In this document: positions 1-8,204 of the stretch, piece after piece
Layout: every line of letters starts with the position of its first letter
Position numbering within the stretch: position 1 is the first letter of the stretch
Source of the DNA: Frisingicoccus sp009929615
GTDB lineage: Bacteria; Bacillota; Clostridia; Lachnospirales; Lachnospiraceae
Assembly (NCBI GenBank): GCA_028692275.1
Contig: JAQUXR010000005.1
Span: forward strand, 1 to 64,000
Length of the DNA stretch: 64,000 nt
Direction: 5' to 3'
Notes under the pieces: generated by a model
What the model saw: the letters and a program-made list of their open reading frames with translations, nothing else
Told to the model about the DNA's origin: nothing
Database searches by the model: none
Translations under genes and position numbers: made by a program

Positions 1-75
1 TCAAACAGAGGGCCTTTTCTTGTCTTATAATACATAAAGTGTTAAACTAAAAACAAAACAATCTGAAAGGAGGAC

Positions 76-1233
76 ATGATTATAAACCTTACATTACATT
101 TAAATGTTTATCTTTTTCCAATGATTCTGCTTGCTATTATTTTTATTTCAATGAAGAAAAACCAGGCACAGACAATGGACAATCGACTCTATAGAGCATT
201 GCTGCAGTCTACATTTTTGATGCTGCTTGTAGAACTTTCTACATGGATTATGGATGGCTCGGAGCTTCCCTTTGCAGGATTAATTATGTGGGCAACAAAC
301 CTTACATATTTTTTGTTGCTGCCAATCATGTCCCTTTTATGGGTGAATTATGTTTATTTTTACTTATTTAAAAAGACACTGTCCTATGTGAAATCTTTTA
401 ATATGGTATGTATGCTGATTCCTTTGGGCATTTATTATGGGGTTCTTATGACGACTATTTTTACTCAGTGGTTTTTCACGATTGATCGTCAGAATCATTA
501 TATAAGAGGTTTTCATTTTTATCTTCCTTATATTCTTGTAAATATTTATTTAGTCATTGCATTTTTAATGGTCATGTCCTTTGTATTATCCGAAGTTTCC
601 TCTTTTCGTAAAAAACAGTATCTTTCGCTGTGTGTGGTTACAGGAATACCTATTGCAGCAAATATTATTCAGATGGTTTACCCGAATTTATGGCTGTCTC
701 TTCCGATGACAGCTTTTGCAGAACTGTTGCTCTACGTTCAAATGCAGAGGAATCATATAACGACCGATGCTTTAACCGGAGTAAATAATAGGGGGTGCTT
801 TAATGCCTATTTGGAAAAGAAGCTGGAGCAAAGGGGAGAAAATCAGAACTTATATTTGTTTATGATGGATTTAGACCATTTTAAAGAAATTAATGACACC
901 TTTGGCCATGTGGTAGGTGATGAAGCACTTATGAAGGCAGCTTCAATTATATGTGAGTTTTTTCATAGAACAGATGCTTTCCTTGCCCGGTATGGTGGTG
1001 ATGAATTTTGTGTTATTACATATTGCCAGAATGATAAAGAGGCCAAAAGATTGACAGAACAGCTTCAACAGACTTTTTCTGAATCAGGAAGAGGGAGAAG
1101 TCAGGAATATAACCTTTCCTGCAGCATTGGCTTTACCCGTTTTGGCAGTGAGACAAAGGTTTCACAGGAAGAAATTATCCATCGTGCGGATATGATGATG
1201 TATATGGAGAAGAAAAGGAGGAGGAATCTATGA
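76..1233 (+). CDS. membrane-bound GGDEF diguanylate cyclase
   Basis: Predicted to make cyclic di-GMP from two GTP at the membrane. The N-terminal ~220 residues are strongly hydrophobic with about six to seven membrane segments. The C-terminal ~160 residues form a GGDEF domain with an intact GGDEF signature (RYGGDEFCVI) and the upstream metal-binding segment MMDLDHFKEIND. A canonical RxxD inhibitory site five residues before GGDEF is not clear; the nearest is HRTD with one extra residue of spacing. The start is not certain: the AAAGGAGG box at 66-73 leaves only 2 nt to the ATG at 76, and the next in-frame ATG (121) has no ribosome binding site. A TATAAT lies at 26-31 with no clear -35. The gene overlaps the next, very similar cyclase by 4 bp (ATGA), indicating translational coupling. 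Confidence 0.9.
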   Translation: MIINLTLHLNVYLFPMILLAIIFISMKKNQAQTMDNRLYRALLQSTFLMLLVELSTWIMDGSELPFAGLIMWATNLTYFLLLPIMSLLWVNYVYFYLFKKTLSYVKSFNMVCMLIPLGIYYGVLMTTIFTQWFFTIDRQNHYIRGFHFYLPYILVNIYLVIAFLMVMSFVLSEVSSFRKKQYLSLCVVTGIPIAANIIQMVYPNLWLSLPMTAFAELLLYVQMQRNHITTDALTGVNNRGCFNAYLEKKLEQRGENQNLYLFMMDLDHFKEINDTFGHVVGDEALMKAASIICEFFHRTDAFLARYGGDEFCVITYCQNDKEAKRLTEQLQQTFSESGRGRSQEYNLSCSIGFTRFGSETKVSQEEIIHRADMMMYMEKKRRRNL

Positions 1234-2381
1234 GTATATGGGATTATATACAGATAGAGATACTGCCGATTCTTGCACTTGCCGTTGTTTTATATCTTTC
1301 ATTAACCGGATTTCAGTCTTTTCAGAACAACCAAAGATTTCGAGTGCTGATTATTCTCGTCATGTGTATACTGGCGGTGGATATTGGAAACTGGTATACG
1401 GTGCTAAAGCCATTTGCACTTCCTGTATTTTTTGCCTGGTTTTTTAACATTTTTTATTTTCTGCTTACAGAAATTATTGCCTTCTTTTGGTTCTCCTATG
1501 TTTATAATCAGATTAATGAAAATAATCTTTCGGCCAGACAGAAAAAATTATTAAAATTAAGCGTTATTCCGATGCTCGTCGTCTGTTTGATTATTCTCGG
1601 CTCGCCTTGGAATCATATGATATTTTATATTAATCCGCTAGATCATACCTATCACAGAGGCGTGCTTCATCTTATTCAGTTTTTCTGTGGGTTTGGCTAT
1701 ATGCTTGCGGCTTCTGTTCTGGCATATAAGCGAAGCCTTGAAGTTCAGTTAATGGAGCAGAAAAAGGAATACAGATTCCTTTGTTTTGTTGTTTTTTTGC
1801 CTTTTATTGGCGGCATATTGCAGATGTTGAATTATTATTTCGTTTTTTTGTGGCCATTTACAGCGGGAGCCATTTTTTTGATGTATACGGATTTACAAAA
1901 GCATCAGATTTCAGTGGACCCTTTAACATCATTAAATAACCGTGGCAATTTAGAACGTTACCTCCAACAGAAAATAACAAATCGGGATAATGGCTGGTAT
2001 ATGATTATGATAGACGTTGATTATTTTAAAACAATTAATGACAAATTCGGTCACATGGCGGGCGACCGGGTGCTTCAAATTCTGGCTAATTCTCTGAAGG
2101 CTGTATTTGGCTCAACCGATGCTTTTATTTCCCGTTATGGTGGGGATGAATTTATGATTATTGCAGAAGCTGTTTCAACAGAGGCATTAGATGGCGAGAT
2201 TAAAAGGTGTAGAGATGAATTTGATAAACAGCTCAAAGAAGAAAATGATTTATATAATGTTGAAATAAGTGTGGGGTATGCACAGTATATCGATGCTGAT
2301 AAGACCCCGGTTCAAGAAATGCTGAAAAAAGCAGATGCAAGAATGTATGCCCATAAAAGAAAAGAGAAGGGGGCTGAATAG
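1230..2381 (+). CDS. membrane-bound GGDEF diguanylate cyclase, tandem paralogue
   Basis: Second cyclic di-GMP synthase with the same architecture as its upstream neighbour: a multi-spanning hydrophobic N-terminal half and a C-terminal GGDEF domain with intact signature (RYGGDEFMII) and the metal-binding segment MIDVDYFKTIND. The two proteins match in length (385 and 383 residues) and in motif order, so they are probably products of a tandem duplication; the sensor halves differ more than the catalytic halves, which suggests different inputs. Translation is coupled by the ATGA overlap at 1230-1233, with AGGAGG just upstream inside the preceding gene. The next gene, ribokinase, starts 2 nt after the stop codon. 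Confidence 0.9.
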   Translation: MSIWDYIQIEILPILALAVVLYLSLTGFQSFQNNQRFRVLIILVMCILAVDIGNWYTVLKPFALPVFFAWFFNIFYFLLTEIIAFFWFSYVYNQINENNLSARQKKLLKLSVIPMLVVCLIILGSPWNHMIFYINPLDHTYHRGVLHLIQFFCGFGYMLAASVLAYKRSLEVQLMEQKKEYRFLCFVVFLPFIGGILQMLNYYFVFLWPFTAGAIFLMYTDLQKHQISVDPLTSLNNRGNLERYLQQKITNRDNGWYMIMIDVDYFKTINDKFGHMAGDRVLQILANSLKAVFGSTDAFISRYGGDEFMIIAEAVSTEALDGEIKRCRDEFDKQLKEENDLYNVEISVGYAQYIDADKTPVQEMLKKADARMYAHKRKEKGAE

Positions 2382-2383
2382 AG

Positions 2384-3286
2384 ATGAAAAATATAGTTGT
2401 TGTTGGAAGTATAAATATGGATTTGATTACCCAGACAGACAGACTGCCAAAGATGGGTGAGTCGGTGGAAGGACGTTCTTTTGGTCGTGCACATGGGGGT
2501 AAAGGTGGAAATCAGGCGTGTGCAGCGGCAAGATTGGGCGGCCGGGTTACCATACTTGGGTGTGTCGGAGACGATATGTTTGGAATGGATCTTATTCAGG
2601 GCCTCGAAGAAAATGGTATCGATGGGCATTGCATTAAAGTATGTGAAAATACCGAGTCCGGAACGGCTTCGATTATTATATACCGGGGAGATAATTCCAT
2701 TATTGCCATTCCGGGTGCCAACGCAAAAGTGACGAAAGAGTACATTATGGCAAATCAGGATATTATAAAAAAAGCAGATTTACTTATATTGCAGCTAGAG
2801 ATTCCTATGGAAACAGTGGAATATTTAATTTGCTATGGGGCAGAAGAAGGTATCCCGGTTATGCTGAATGCAGCTCCCGCAGCAAGATTTTCAGAAGAAT
2901 TATTTGAAAAACTGGATTATCTGATTGTTAATGAAACAGAATGTGAATTTTATACAGATATAGCAGTTAATGATATTGAAGCAGCAAAAACGGGCTTAAA
3001 AAAGCTTAAGGAGAAAAAAGTAAAAAATATTATTGTGACTCTTGGTGATAAAGGTTCTGTTTATAATATGGGCGGTGAAATCATATATGAGCCGGCCAGA
3101 AAAGTGAAAGCGGTTGATTCAACTGCTGCAGGGGACACATTTATTGGTGCGGTAGCCGTAGCTCTTTTAGAGGGCAGGAATATTGGAGAGGCTGTTGCCT
3201 TTGGAACAAAAGCAAGCAGTATTGTCGTGACGCGGGTGGGTGCACAGACATCTATTCCAAGTCGGAAGGAAGTTGAGGATAATTAA
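2384..3286 (+). CDS. rbsK: ribokinase (PfkB family)
   Basis: Cytoplasmic sugar kinase that phosphorylates D-ribose to ribose 5-phosphate with ATP. The N-terminal PfkB signature with HGGKGGNQACAAARLGG and the C-terminal anion-hole/catalytic motif STAAGDTFIGA, with the catalytic Asp, are both present. The 300-residue length is normal for RbsK. No ribose transporter or RbsD is adjacent; instead the gene sits between two diguanylate cyclases and a Crp/Fnr regulator, so its in vivo substrate could be another pentose or a nucleoside-derived ribose. The stop codon overlaps the next start by one base (TAATG at 3284-3288). Confidence 0.9.
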   Translation: MKNIVVVGSINMDLITQTDRLPKMGESVEGRSFGRAHGGKGGNQACAAARLGGRVTILGCVGDDMFGMDLIQGLEENGIDGHCIKVCENTESGTASIIIYRGDNSIIAIPGANAKVTKEYIMANQDIIKKADLLILQLEIPMETVEYLICYGAEEGIPVMLNAAPAARFSEELFEKLDYLIVNETECEFYTDIAVNDIEAAKTGLKKLKEKKVKNIIVTLGDKGSVYNMGGEIIYEPARKVKAVDSTAAGDTFIGAVAVALLEGRNIGEAVAFGTKASSIVVTRVGAQTSIPSRKEVEDN

Positions 3287-3963
3287 TGGTTCGAAATATT
3301 GTAAAGCAAAATCGACTTTTTAAAAATATTGATGATGAAAGTCTGGAGCGGATGATTGTATGTTCAAGAGCCGGATTAAAGAAATATAAGCGGGGGGATG
3401 CCATTTTCTTTCAGGAAGAGGAGGCACGTAAGCTATTTGTTCTTTTAAAGGGCAGAGTTGCCATCATCAAGCATTTGATTTCAGGAAGAAAGAATATTCT
3501 CTACGAAGTAGAAGAAGGTCAGGTGTTTGGGGAACATTATTTCTTTGGAGAGAATCAGATATATAAGTATGGAGCCCAGGCGGTTACAGATATTGAGATT
3601 ATGGAGATTCCATGGGAATTCTTCTATTGCTTTTGCAATGAAGCCTGTGACCATCACCGGCAGCTGGTACAGAATATGCTTGAAATTCTTTCGATGAAAG
3701 AATGGCTTACTATAAAAAAGCTGAACATCGTCAGTTCTTCTTCGTTGAAAGAGCGAATATCCACATGGCTTATGGATGAAGCGGATGAAAGAAATATAGT
3801 AGCTTTAAGAATGAACAGGGAAGAACTTGCAGATTATCTGGGGGTTGCCAGACCATCGCTGTCCAGAGCACTCATGAAGATGCAGGATGAGGGAATGATT
3901 AAAGTTGATAAGGACAAAATACATATTTTGAATCGAGAAAAAATAGAAAATTTCTGTAATTAA
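3286..3963 (+). CDS. Crp/Fnr-family transcriptional regulator
   Basis: Likely a DNA-binding regulator with an N-terminal cyclic-nucleotide-binding-like beta barrel (about residues 10-125) and a C-terminal winged helix (about 150-220) containing the recognition-helix segment LGVARPSLSRAL. The 225-residue length is typical. It lacks the N-terminal four-cysteine cluster of oxygen-sensing FNR. The effector is unknown; no cAMP-contact set could be confirmed by eye. The start overlaps the ribokinase stop (TAATG), so it is translated from the same mRNA as the two cyclases and the kinase. It may control that operon or genes for sugar use. A terminator follows directly. Confidence 0.85.
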   Translation: MVRNIVKQNRLFKNIDDESLERMIVCSRAGLKKYKRGDAIFFQEEEARKLFVLLKGRVAIIKHLISGRKNILYEVEEGQVFGEHYFFGENQIYKYGAQAVTDIEIMEIPWEFFYCFCNEACDHHRQLVQNMLEILSMKEWLTIKKLNIVSSSSLKERISTWLMDEADERNIVALRMNREELADYLGVARPSLSRALMKMQDEGMIKVDKDKIHILNREKIENFCN

Positions 3964-4004
3964 TCTCAAGTGCGTAACTTCGGTTACATACTTGAGATTT
4001 TTTT
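3963..4004 (+). terminator. intrinsic terminator after the Crp/Fnr gene
   Basis: A 16-bp imperfect stem (arms beginning ATCTCAAGT and ending ACTTGAGAT) with a TTCG tetraloop is followed by a run of T. It ends the cyclase-ribokinase-regulator operon. Confidence 0.9.
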
Positions 4005-4087
4005 ATTGTATAATTAACATATAAATAGTAATCGAATCTATTATCATTTTGTTCAATATGTGACAAATGATGGAAGGAGGCAAAATA

Positions 4088-6010
4088 ATGTATTTTAAAA
4101 CAACGCAGGAACATGAGGATTTAAGAGCTCAGATTCGTGAATGGGCAGAACGGGAGATTAAGCCAATCGCATTTATGCTTGATCAGGGAAATAAATTTCC
4201 TTCAGAACAGATAAAAGATTTTGGGAAAAGGGGATTTCTTGGATTACCTTATCCAAAAGAATACGGTGGAATGGGAAAAGATATTTTGAGTTATGCCCTT
4301 GGTGTTGAGGAATTATCAAGAGTTGATGGGGGAACAGGTGTTATTTTATCAGCCCATGTTTCTCTGGGAGCATATCCGATTTATGCTTATGGTACCGAAG
4401 AACAGAAGCAGAAGTATCTGGTGCCTCTGGCAAAGGGTGAAAAGCTTGGTGCTTTTGGTCTGACAGAACCCAATGCAGGTTCAGATGCCGGTGGTACAGA
4501 AACAACTGCAGAACTTGCAGGGGACCATTACATTTTAAATGGTGAAAAAATCTTTATTACCAATGGTGGGGAAGCTGAAATATATATCATTTTTGCTGTA
4601 ACAACACCGGATATAGGAACCAGAGGTATTAGTGCTTTTATCGTTGAAAAGGATTGGAAAGGATTCACTTTTGGTGATCATTATGACAAGATGGGCATTC
4701 GTTCTTCAGCAACAGCTCAGTTATTATTTAATAATGTCAAAGTGCCAAAAGAAAATCTTTTGGGTAAAGAAGGGGATGGCTTTAAGATTGCCATGTCAAC
4801 TCTGGATGGTGGACGTATTGGTATTGCGGCACAGGCCCTTGGTATTGCTCAGGGAGCCTATGAAGCAGCTGTTGAATATGCCAAAGAGAGAGAACAGTTT
4901 AATGCACCGATTGCACAGCTTCAGGCAATTCAGTTTAAAATTGCTGAAATGGCGACAAAGCTTCGTGCAGCACGTTTTCTGATATATAGTGCTGCAGAAC
5001 TTAAAGAACATCATGAGCCTTATGGCATGGAATCGGCCATGGCTAAAAAATATGCTTCGGATGTCTGCCTTGAAATTGTTAATGATGCTCTTCAGGTATT
5101 TGGCGGCAATGGCTATTTAAAAGGAATGGAAGTAGAACGGGCATATCGGGATGCTAAAATTTGTACGATTTATGAAGGAACAAATGAAATTCAGAATGTT
5201 GTTATTGCGGCTCATATTCTTGGAAAAGCAGCTAAAGTTACAAATACTCCCGTGAAGAGTAAAAAGAGTGCAGTTACAGGCACCAGAAAGAAAATGATTT
5301 TTGCAGAAGGCAGTTCTGAAGAAAAAGTAAAGGCTTTAGCCGATGCTCTCAAAGGTGATGGACACGATTTTGCGGTTGGAATTGATATTGATACACCGAT
5401 TACCCAGGCTGAACGTGTTGTCAGTGCAGGAAAAGGAATCGGAAGCAAAGAAAATATGAAGCTTGTCCGCGAACTTGCGGCAGCGGCCGGAGCAGCACTT
5501 GGCTCTTCGAGACCGGTAGCAGAAGAACTTCAATATGTTCCTATGGACCGATATGTAGGTATGAGTGGGCAGAAATTTACCGGAAACCTTTATATTGCCT
5601 GTGGCATTTCCGGTGCTATTCAGCATCTCAAAGGAATTAAAGATGCAGCAACGATTGTCGCTATAAATACAAATGCAAATGCACCGATTTTCAAAAATGC
5701 GGATTATGGTATCGTGGGAGATATTAAAGAAATCCTCCCATTACTGACAAAAGAATTGGATACAGGAAGTCCTAAGTTACCGGCGTCTCCTATGGTTAAA
5801 ATGAAAAAAGCTGTAATTGATGAACCGACACCGGCACCGGTTGGCAGATATGTGTGCCCGGGATGTGGATATGAATATATTCCTGAAAATGGTGATGAAG
5901 AGGCGGGAATTGCACCTGGAACAAAATTCAAAGATTTACCAGATGATTGGACATGTCCATTGTGTGGTGAAGAAAAGGCAAATTTCATCCTTGCATCAAG
6001 CGAGGCATAG
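4088..6010 (+). CDS. acyl-CoA dehydrogenase fused to ETF-alpha FAD domain and rubredoxin
   Basis: Three redox modules in one 640-residue chain. Residues ~1-385 are a complete acyl-CoA dehydrogenase, with catalytic Glu363 in IYEGTNEIQ and the FAD/acyl-CoA motifs of short-chain (butyryl-CoA type) enzymes. Residues ~400-557 match the C-terminal FAD-binding domain of ETF alpha, including CGISGAIQHL and ADYGIVGD; the ETF-alpha N-terminal domain and ETF beta are absent. Residues ~585-635 are a rubredoxin with two Fe-binding CxxC pairs (Cys590/593, Cys623/626). The start is ATG 4088, 7 nt after GGAAGGAGG; ATGs at 4067 and 4070 lie before that box. The flavodiiron gene follows 28 nt downstream, so electrons from acyl-CoA probably pass FAD to FAD to rubredoxin to the diiron protein. 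The domain calls are firm; the electron route is inference. Confidence 0.92.
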   Translation: MYFKTTQEHEDLRAQIREWAEREIKPIAFMLDQGNKFPSEQIKDFGKRGFLGLPYPKEYGGMGKDILSYALGVEELSRVDGGTGVILSAHVSLGAYPIYAYGTEEQKQKYLVPLAKGEKLGAFGLTEPNAGSDAGGTETTAELAGDHYILNGEKIFITNGGEAEIYIIFAVTTPDIGTRGISAFIVEKDWKGFTFGDHYDKMGIRSSATAQLLFNNVKVPKENLLGKEGDGFKIAMSTLDGGRIGIAAQALGIAQGAYEAAVEYAKEREQFNAPIAQLQAIQFKIAEMATKLRAARFLIYSAAELKEHHEPYGMESAMAKKYASDVCLEIVNDALQVFGGNGYLKGMEVERAYRDAKICTIYEGTNEIQNVVIAAHILGKAAKVTNTPVKSKKSAVTGTRKKMIFAEGSSEEKVKALADALKGDGHDFAVGIDIDTPITQAERVVSAGKGIGSKENMKLVRELAAAAGAALGSSRPVAEELQYVPMDRYVGMSGQKFTGNLYIACGISGAIQHLKGIKDAATIVAINTNANAPIFKNADYGIVGDIKEILPLLTKELDTGSPKLPASPMVKMKKAVIDEPTPAPVGRYVCPGCGYEYIPENGDEEAGIAPGTKFKDLPDDWTCPLCGEEKANFILASSEA

Positions 6011-6038
6011 AGAATAATAGTTTAGGAGGGCGGTATAT

Positions 6039-7241
6039 ATGAGCTGCGTAAGAAATGTAACAGAAGATTTATACTGGGTAGGCGTTAATGATAACAGACT
6101 GAATCTTTTTGAAAATATTCACCCAATCCCAAGAGGTGTTTCCTATAATTCCTATCTTTTGATGGATGAAAAGAAAGTATTATTTGATACAGTTGACTGG
6201 TCGGGATGTAGAGAATTTCTTAAAAATGTTGAAGAAGTGCTGGATGGAGAAGATTTGGATTATCTGGTTGTCAATCATATGGAACCGGATCATGCGGCAT
6301 CAATGGAAGAAGTGCTTATGCGTTATCCAAAGTGCAAGGTTATCAGCAATGAAAAGGAATTTATGTTCATGCACCAGTTTGGTTTTAATGTTGAAGGGCG
6401 TAAAGAAGAAGTCAAAGAAGGAGACGTTAAATCCTTTGGAAAGCATACAGTGACCTTTATAAAGGCTCCGATGGTTCACTGGCCGGAGGCAATGATTACT
6501 TTTGATACAACCAATGGTGTCCTTTTTACAGCAGACGCCTTTGGCTCCTTTGGAGCATTGAACGGAAGACTTTTCGATGATGAAGTTAATTTTGACAGAG
6601 ACTGGATTGATGATGCCCGAAGATATTTCTGTAATATTGTGGGGAAATATGGTCCTTTTGTGCAGACGCTTCTTAAAAAAGCATCAACGGTTCCTATAAA
6701 GATGTTCTGTCCCCTTCATGGTCCGGTATGGCGTAGTGATTTAGGATACTATATTGATAAACATGATAAGTGGAGTAAGTATGAACCGGAAGAGAAAGGT
6801 GTGCTGATTGTCTATGCTTCCATGTATGGAAATACAGAGGCGGCCGCACAGACACTGGCATCCCGGTTATGTGATAAGGGAATGACAAATGTTGCGGTCT
6901 ATGATGTATCAAAGACCCATGTGTCCTACTTAGTGTCCGAAGCGTTTAAGTACAGCCATATTGTCCTTGCCTCAGTAACCTATAACTTAAATATTTATCC
7001 TGTGATGTATGATTTCCTTCATCATCTAAAGGTTTTGAATTTTCAGAAGAGGACCTTTGGTATTATTGAAAATGGCACATGGGCTATTAAATCCGGTACT
7101 TTGATGAAAGAATTCATTGAAGAAGAATTAAAAGAATGTATGGTATTAAACAGCCAGGTGAGCGTTAATTCTGCGGCGGATGCATCAAATGTTCCGGAAT
7201 TTGAAGCTCTGGCAGATTCTCTGATTCGTTCAATGAAATAA
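6039..7241 (+). CDS. fprA: flavodiiron protein (FprA-type oxidase/NO reductase)
   Basis: Predicted to reduce O2 to water, or NO to N2O, with electrons from rubredoxin. The N-terminal metallo-beta-lactamase-like domain (~1-245) carries the diiron ligands: HMEPDH at residues 80-85, the His in MVHWPE, the Asp in FTADAFG and the His in CPLHGP. The C-terminal ~150 residues are a flavodoxin domain with the FMN loop SMYGNTEAAA. The length (400) is normal for class A. A strong AGGAGGG site precedes ATG 6039. It follows the rubredoxin-bearing acyl-CoA dehydrogenase, which supplies a plausible dedicated electron donor. Its last 77 bp overlap the 3' end of the convergent pseudouridine synthase gene. Confidence 0.93.
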   Translation: MSCVRNVTEDLYWVGVNDNRLNLFENIHPIPRGVSYNSYLLMDEKKVLFDTVDWSGCREFLKNVEEVLDGEDLDYLVVNHMEPDHAASMEEVLMRYPKCKVISNEKEFMFMHQFGFNVEGRKEEVKEGDVKSFGKHTVTFIKAPMVHWPEAMITFDTTNGVLFTADAFGSFGALNGRLFDDEVNFDRDWIDDARRYFCNIVGKYGPFVQTLLKKASTVPIKMFCPLHGPVWRSDLGYYIDKHDKWSKYEPEEKGVLIVYASMYGNTEAAAQTLASRLCDKGMTNVAVYDVSKTHVSYLVSEAFKYSHIVLASVTYNLNIYPVMYDFLHHLKVLNFQKRTFGIIENGTWAIKSGTLMKEFIEEELKECMVLNSQVSVNSAADASNVPEFEALADSLIRSMK

Positions 7242-8118
7242 TCGAAGACATATCTTCAGGTAAAGGTGCCGTAAACGTCATTTTTTCTCCAGTCATTGGA
7301 TGATTTAAAGACATTCGGTAAGAATGAAGAGCCTGACGTTTTATAAGATGCATATCGGGATTATAAAGGTAATCACCGATAAGTGGATATCCAAGATATT
7401 TCATATGAATACGTATTTGATGGGTACGGCCCGTTTCCAAATGAAGGGAAATGAGGCTGTGCCCATTTTTATATGCCAGAAGACGATAATGGGTAATGGC
7501 TTTTTCTCCTTCTGTAAAATCTATAAATCGTTCAATGATAGAGCCGGGTTTTCTGGATAAAGGCGCATCAATAGTTCCTTTATCAGGTGAAACCTGCCCA
7601 TGAACAATGGCAAGGTATTCCCGTTCGATTAAGTGGCTGGATGCCATATCAAACATAATAGAAGCGCTTACCAGATGTTTTGAAATAATAGTCAAACCGG
7701 AGGTGTCACGGTCCAGGCGGTTCGTACAACGGAAAATAAAATCTTTATGCTGTTCTTTGAAATACCAGGCGAGAGCGTTTGCCAAAGAATTATCCCGGTT
7801 ATTCATAGAGGGATGGGTTGGCATCCCCGCTGGTTTATTAACAACAATAATGTCTTCATCTTCGTAAATGATATCCAAAGGAAGATAGACAGGCTGAATA
7901 TTTTCTGAAACAGTGTTTTCTTGTATATGGACCGTTAGCAAATCTCCGGTATAAAGCCGTTGATTCATATATTGAAAAATACCATTGACCCGGATACTTT
8001 CCGGCATTTTTTTGATTAGAACCAGATTCTGTCGGGAATAACCGAGGTGACGCAGATAATGTTCGATTTTCATGGTGTTTTCTTCAGCCTTAATTCTGTA
8101 TGATAGGATTCTTTCCAC
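7165..8118 (-). CDS. RluA-family pseudouridine synthase
   Basis: Converts uridine to pseudouridine in RNA, probably 23S rRNA (RluD-like). The catalytic motif RLDRDTSGL with the nucleophilic Asp is intact, as is the later GRTHQIRIH block; an S4-like RNA-binding region occupies the N-terminus. The 317 residues fit the family. The start is GTG at 8118, 6 nt after an AAGGAGG box on this strand. The 3' end runs 77 bp into the convergent flavodiiron gene, so about 25 C-terminal residues of this protein share DNA with conserved flavodoxin-domain coding sequence. RluB/D-type target specificity cannot be settled by eye. Confidence 0.92.
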   Translation of the reverse strand: MERILSYRIKAEENTMKIEHYLRHLGYSRQNLVLIKKMPESIRVNGIFQYMNQRLYTGDLLTVHIQENTVSENIQPVYLPLDIIYEDEDIIVVNKPAGMPTHPSMNNRDNSLANALAWYFKEQHKDFIFRCTNRLDRDTSGLTIISKHLVSASIMFDMASSHLIEREYLAIVHGQVSPDKGTIDAPLSRKPGSIIERFIDFTEGEKAITHYRLLAYKNGHSLISLHLETGRTHQIRIHMKYLGYPLIGDYLYNPDMHLIKRQALHSYRMSLNHPMTGEKMTFTAPLPEDMSSIISLNESENLPELQIPEHLMHPPQN

Positions 8119-8172
8119 GGTATTCCTCCTTTTATATGATTATGTTTCATGGTATCACAAAAAAAATCTTTA

Positions 8173-8181
8173 TGCTATAAT
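8173..8181 (+). promoter_or_regulatory. extended -10 promoter for the ABC-class ATPase gene
   Basis: TGCTATAAT is an ideal extended -10 element; the -35 region (8153-8158, TATCAC) is poor, as extended -10 promoters allow. The start codon lies 23 nt downstream. Confidence 0.6.
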
Positions 8182-8204
8182 AGAGCGGAAAAAGGAGGCA
8201 GAAA

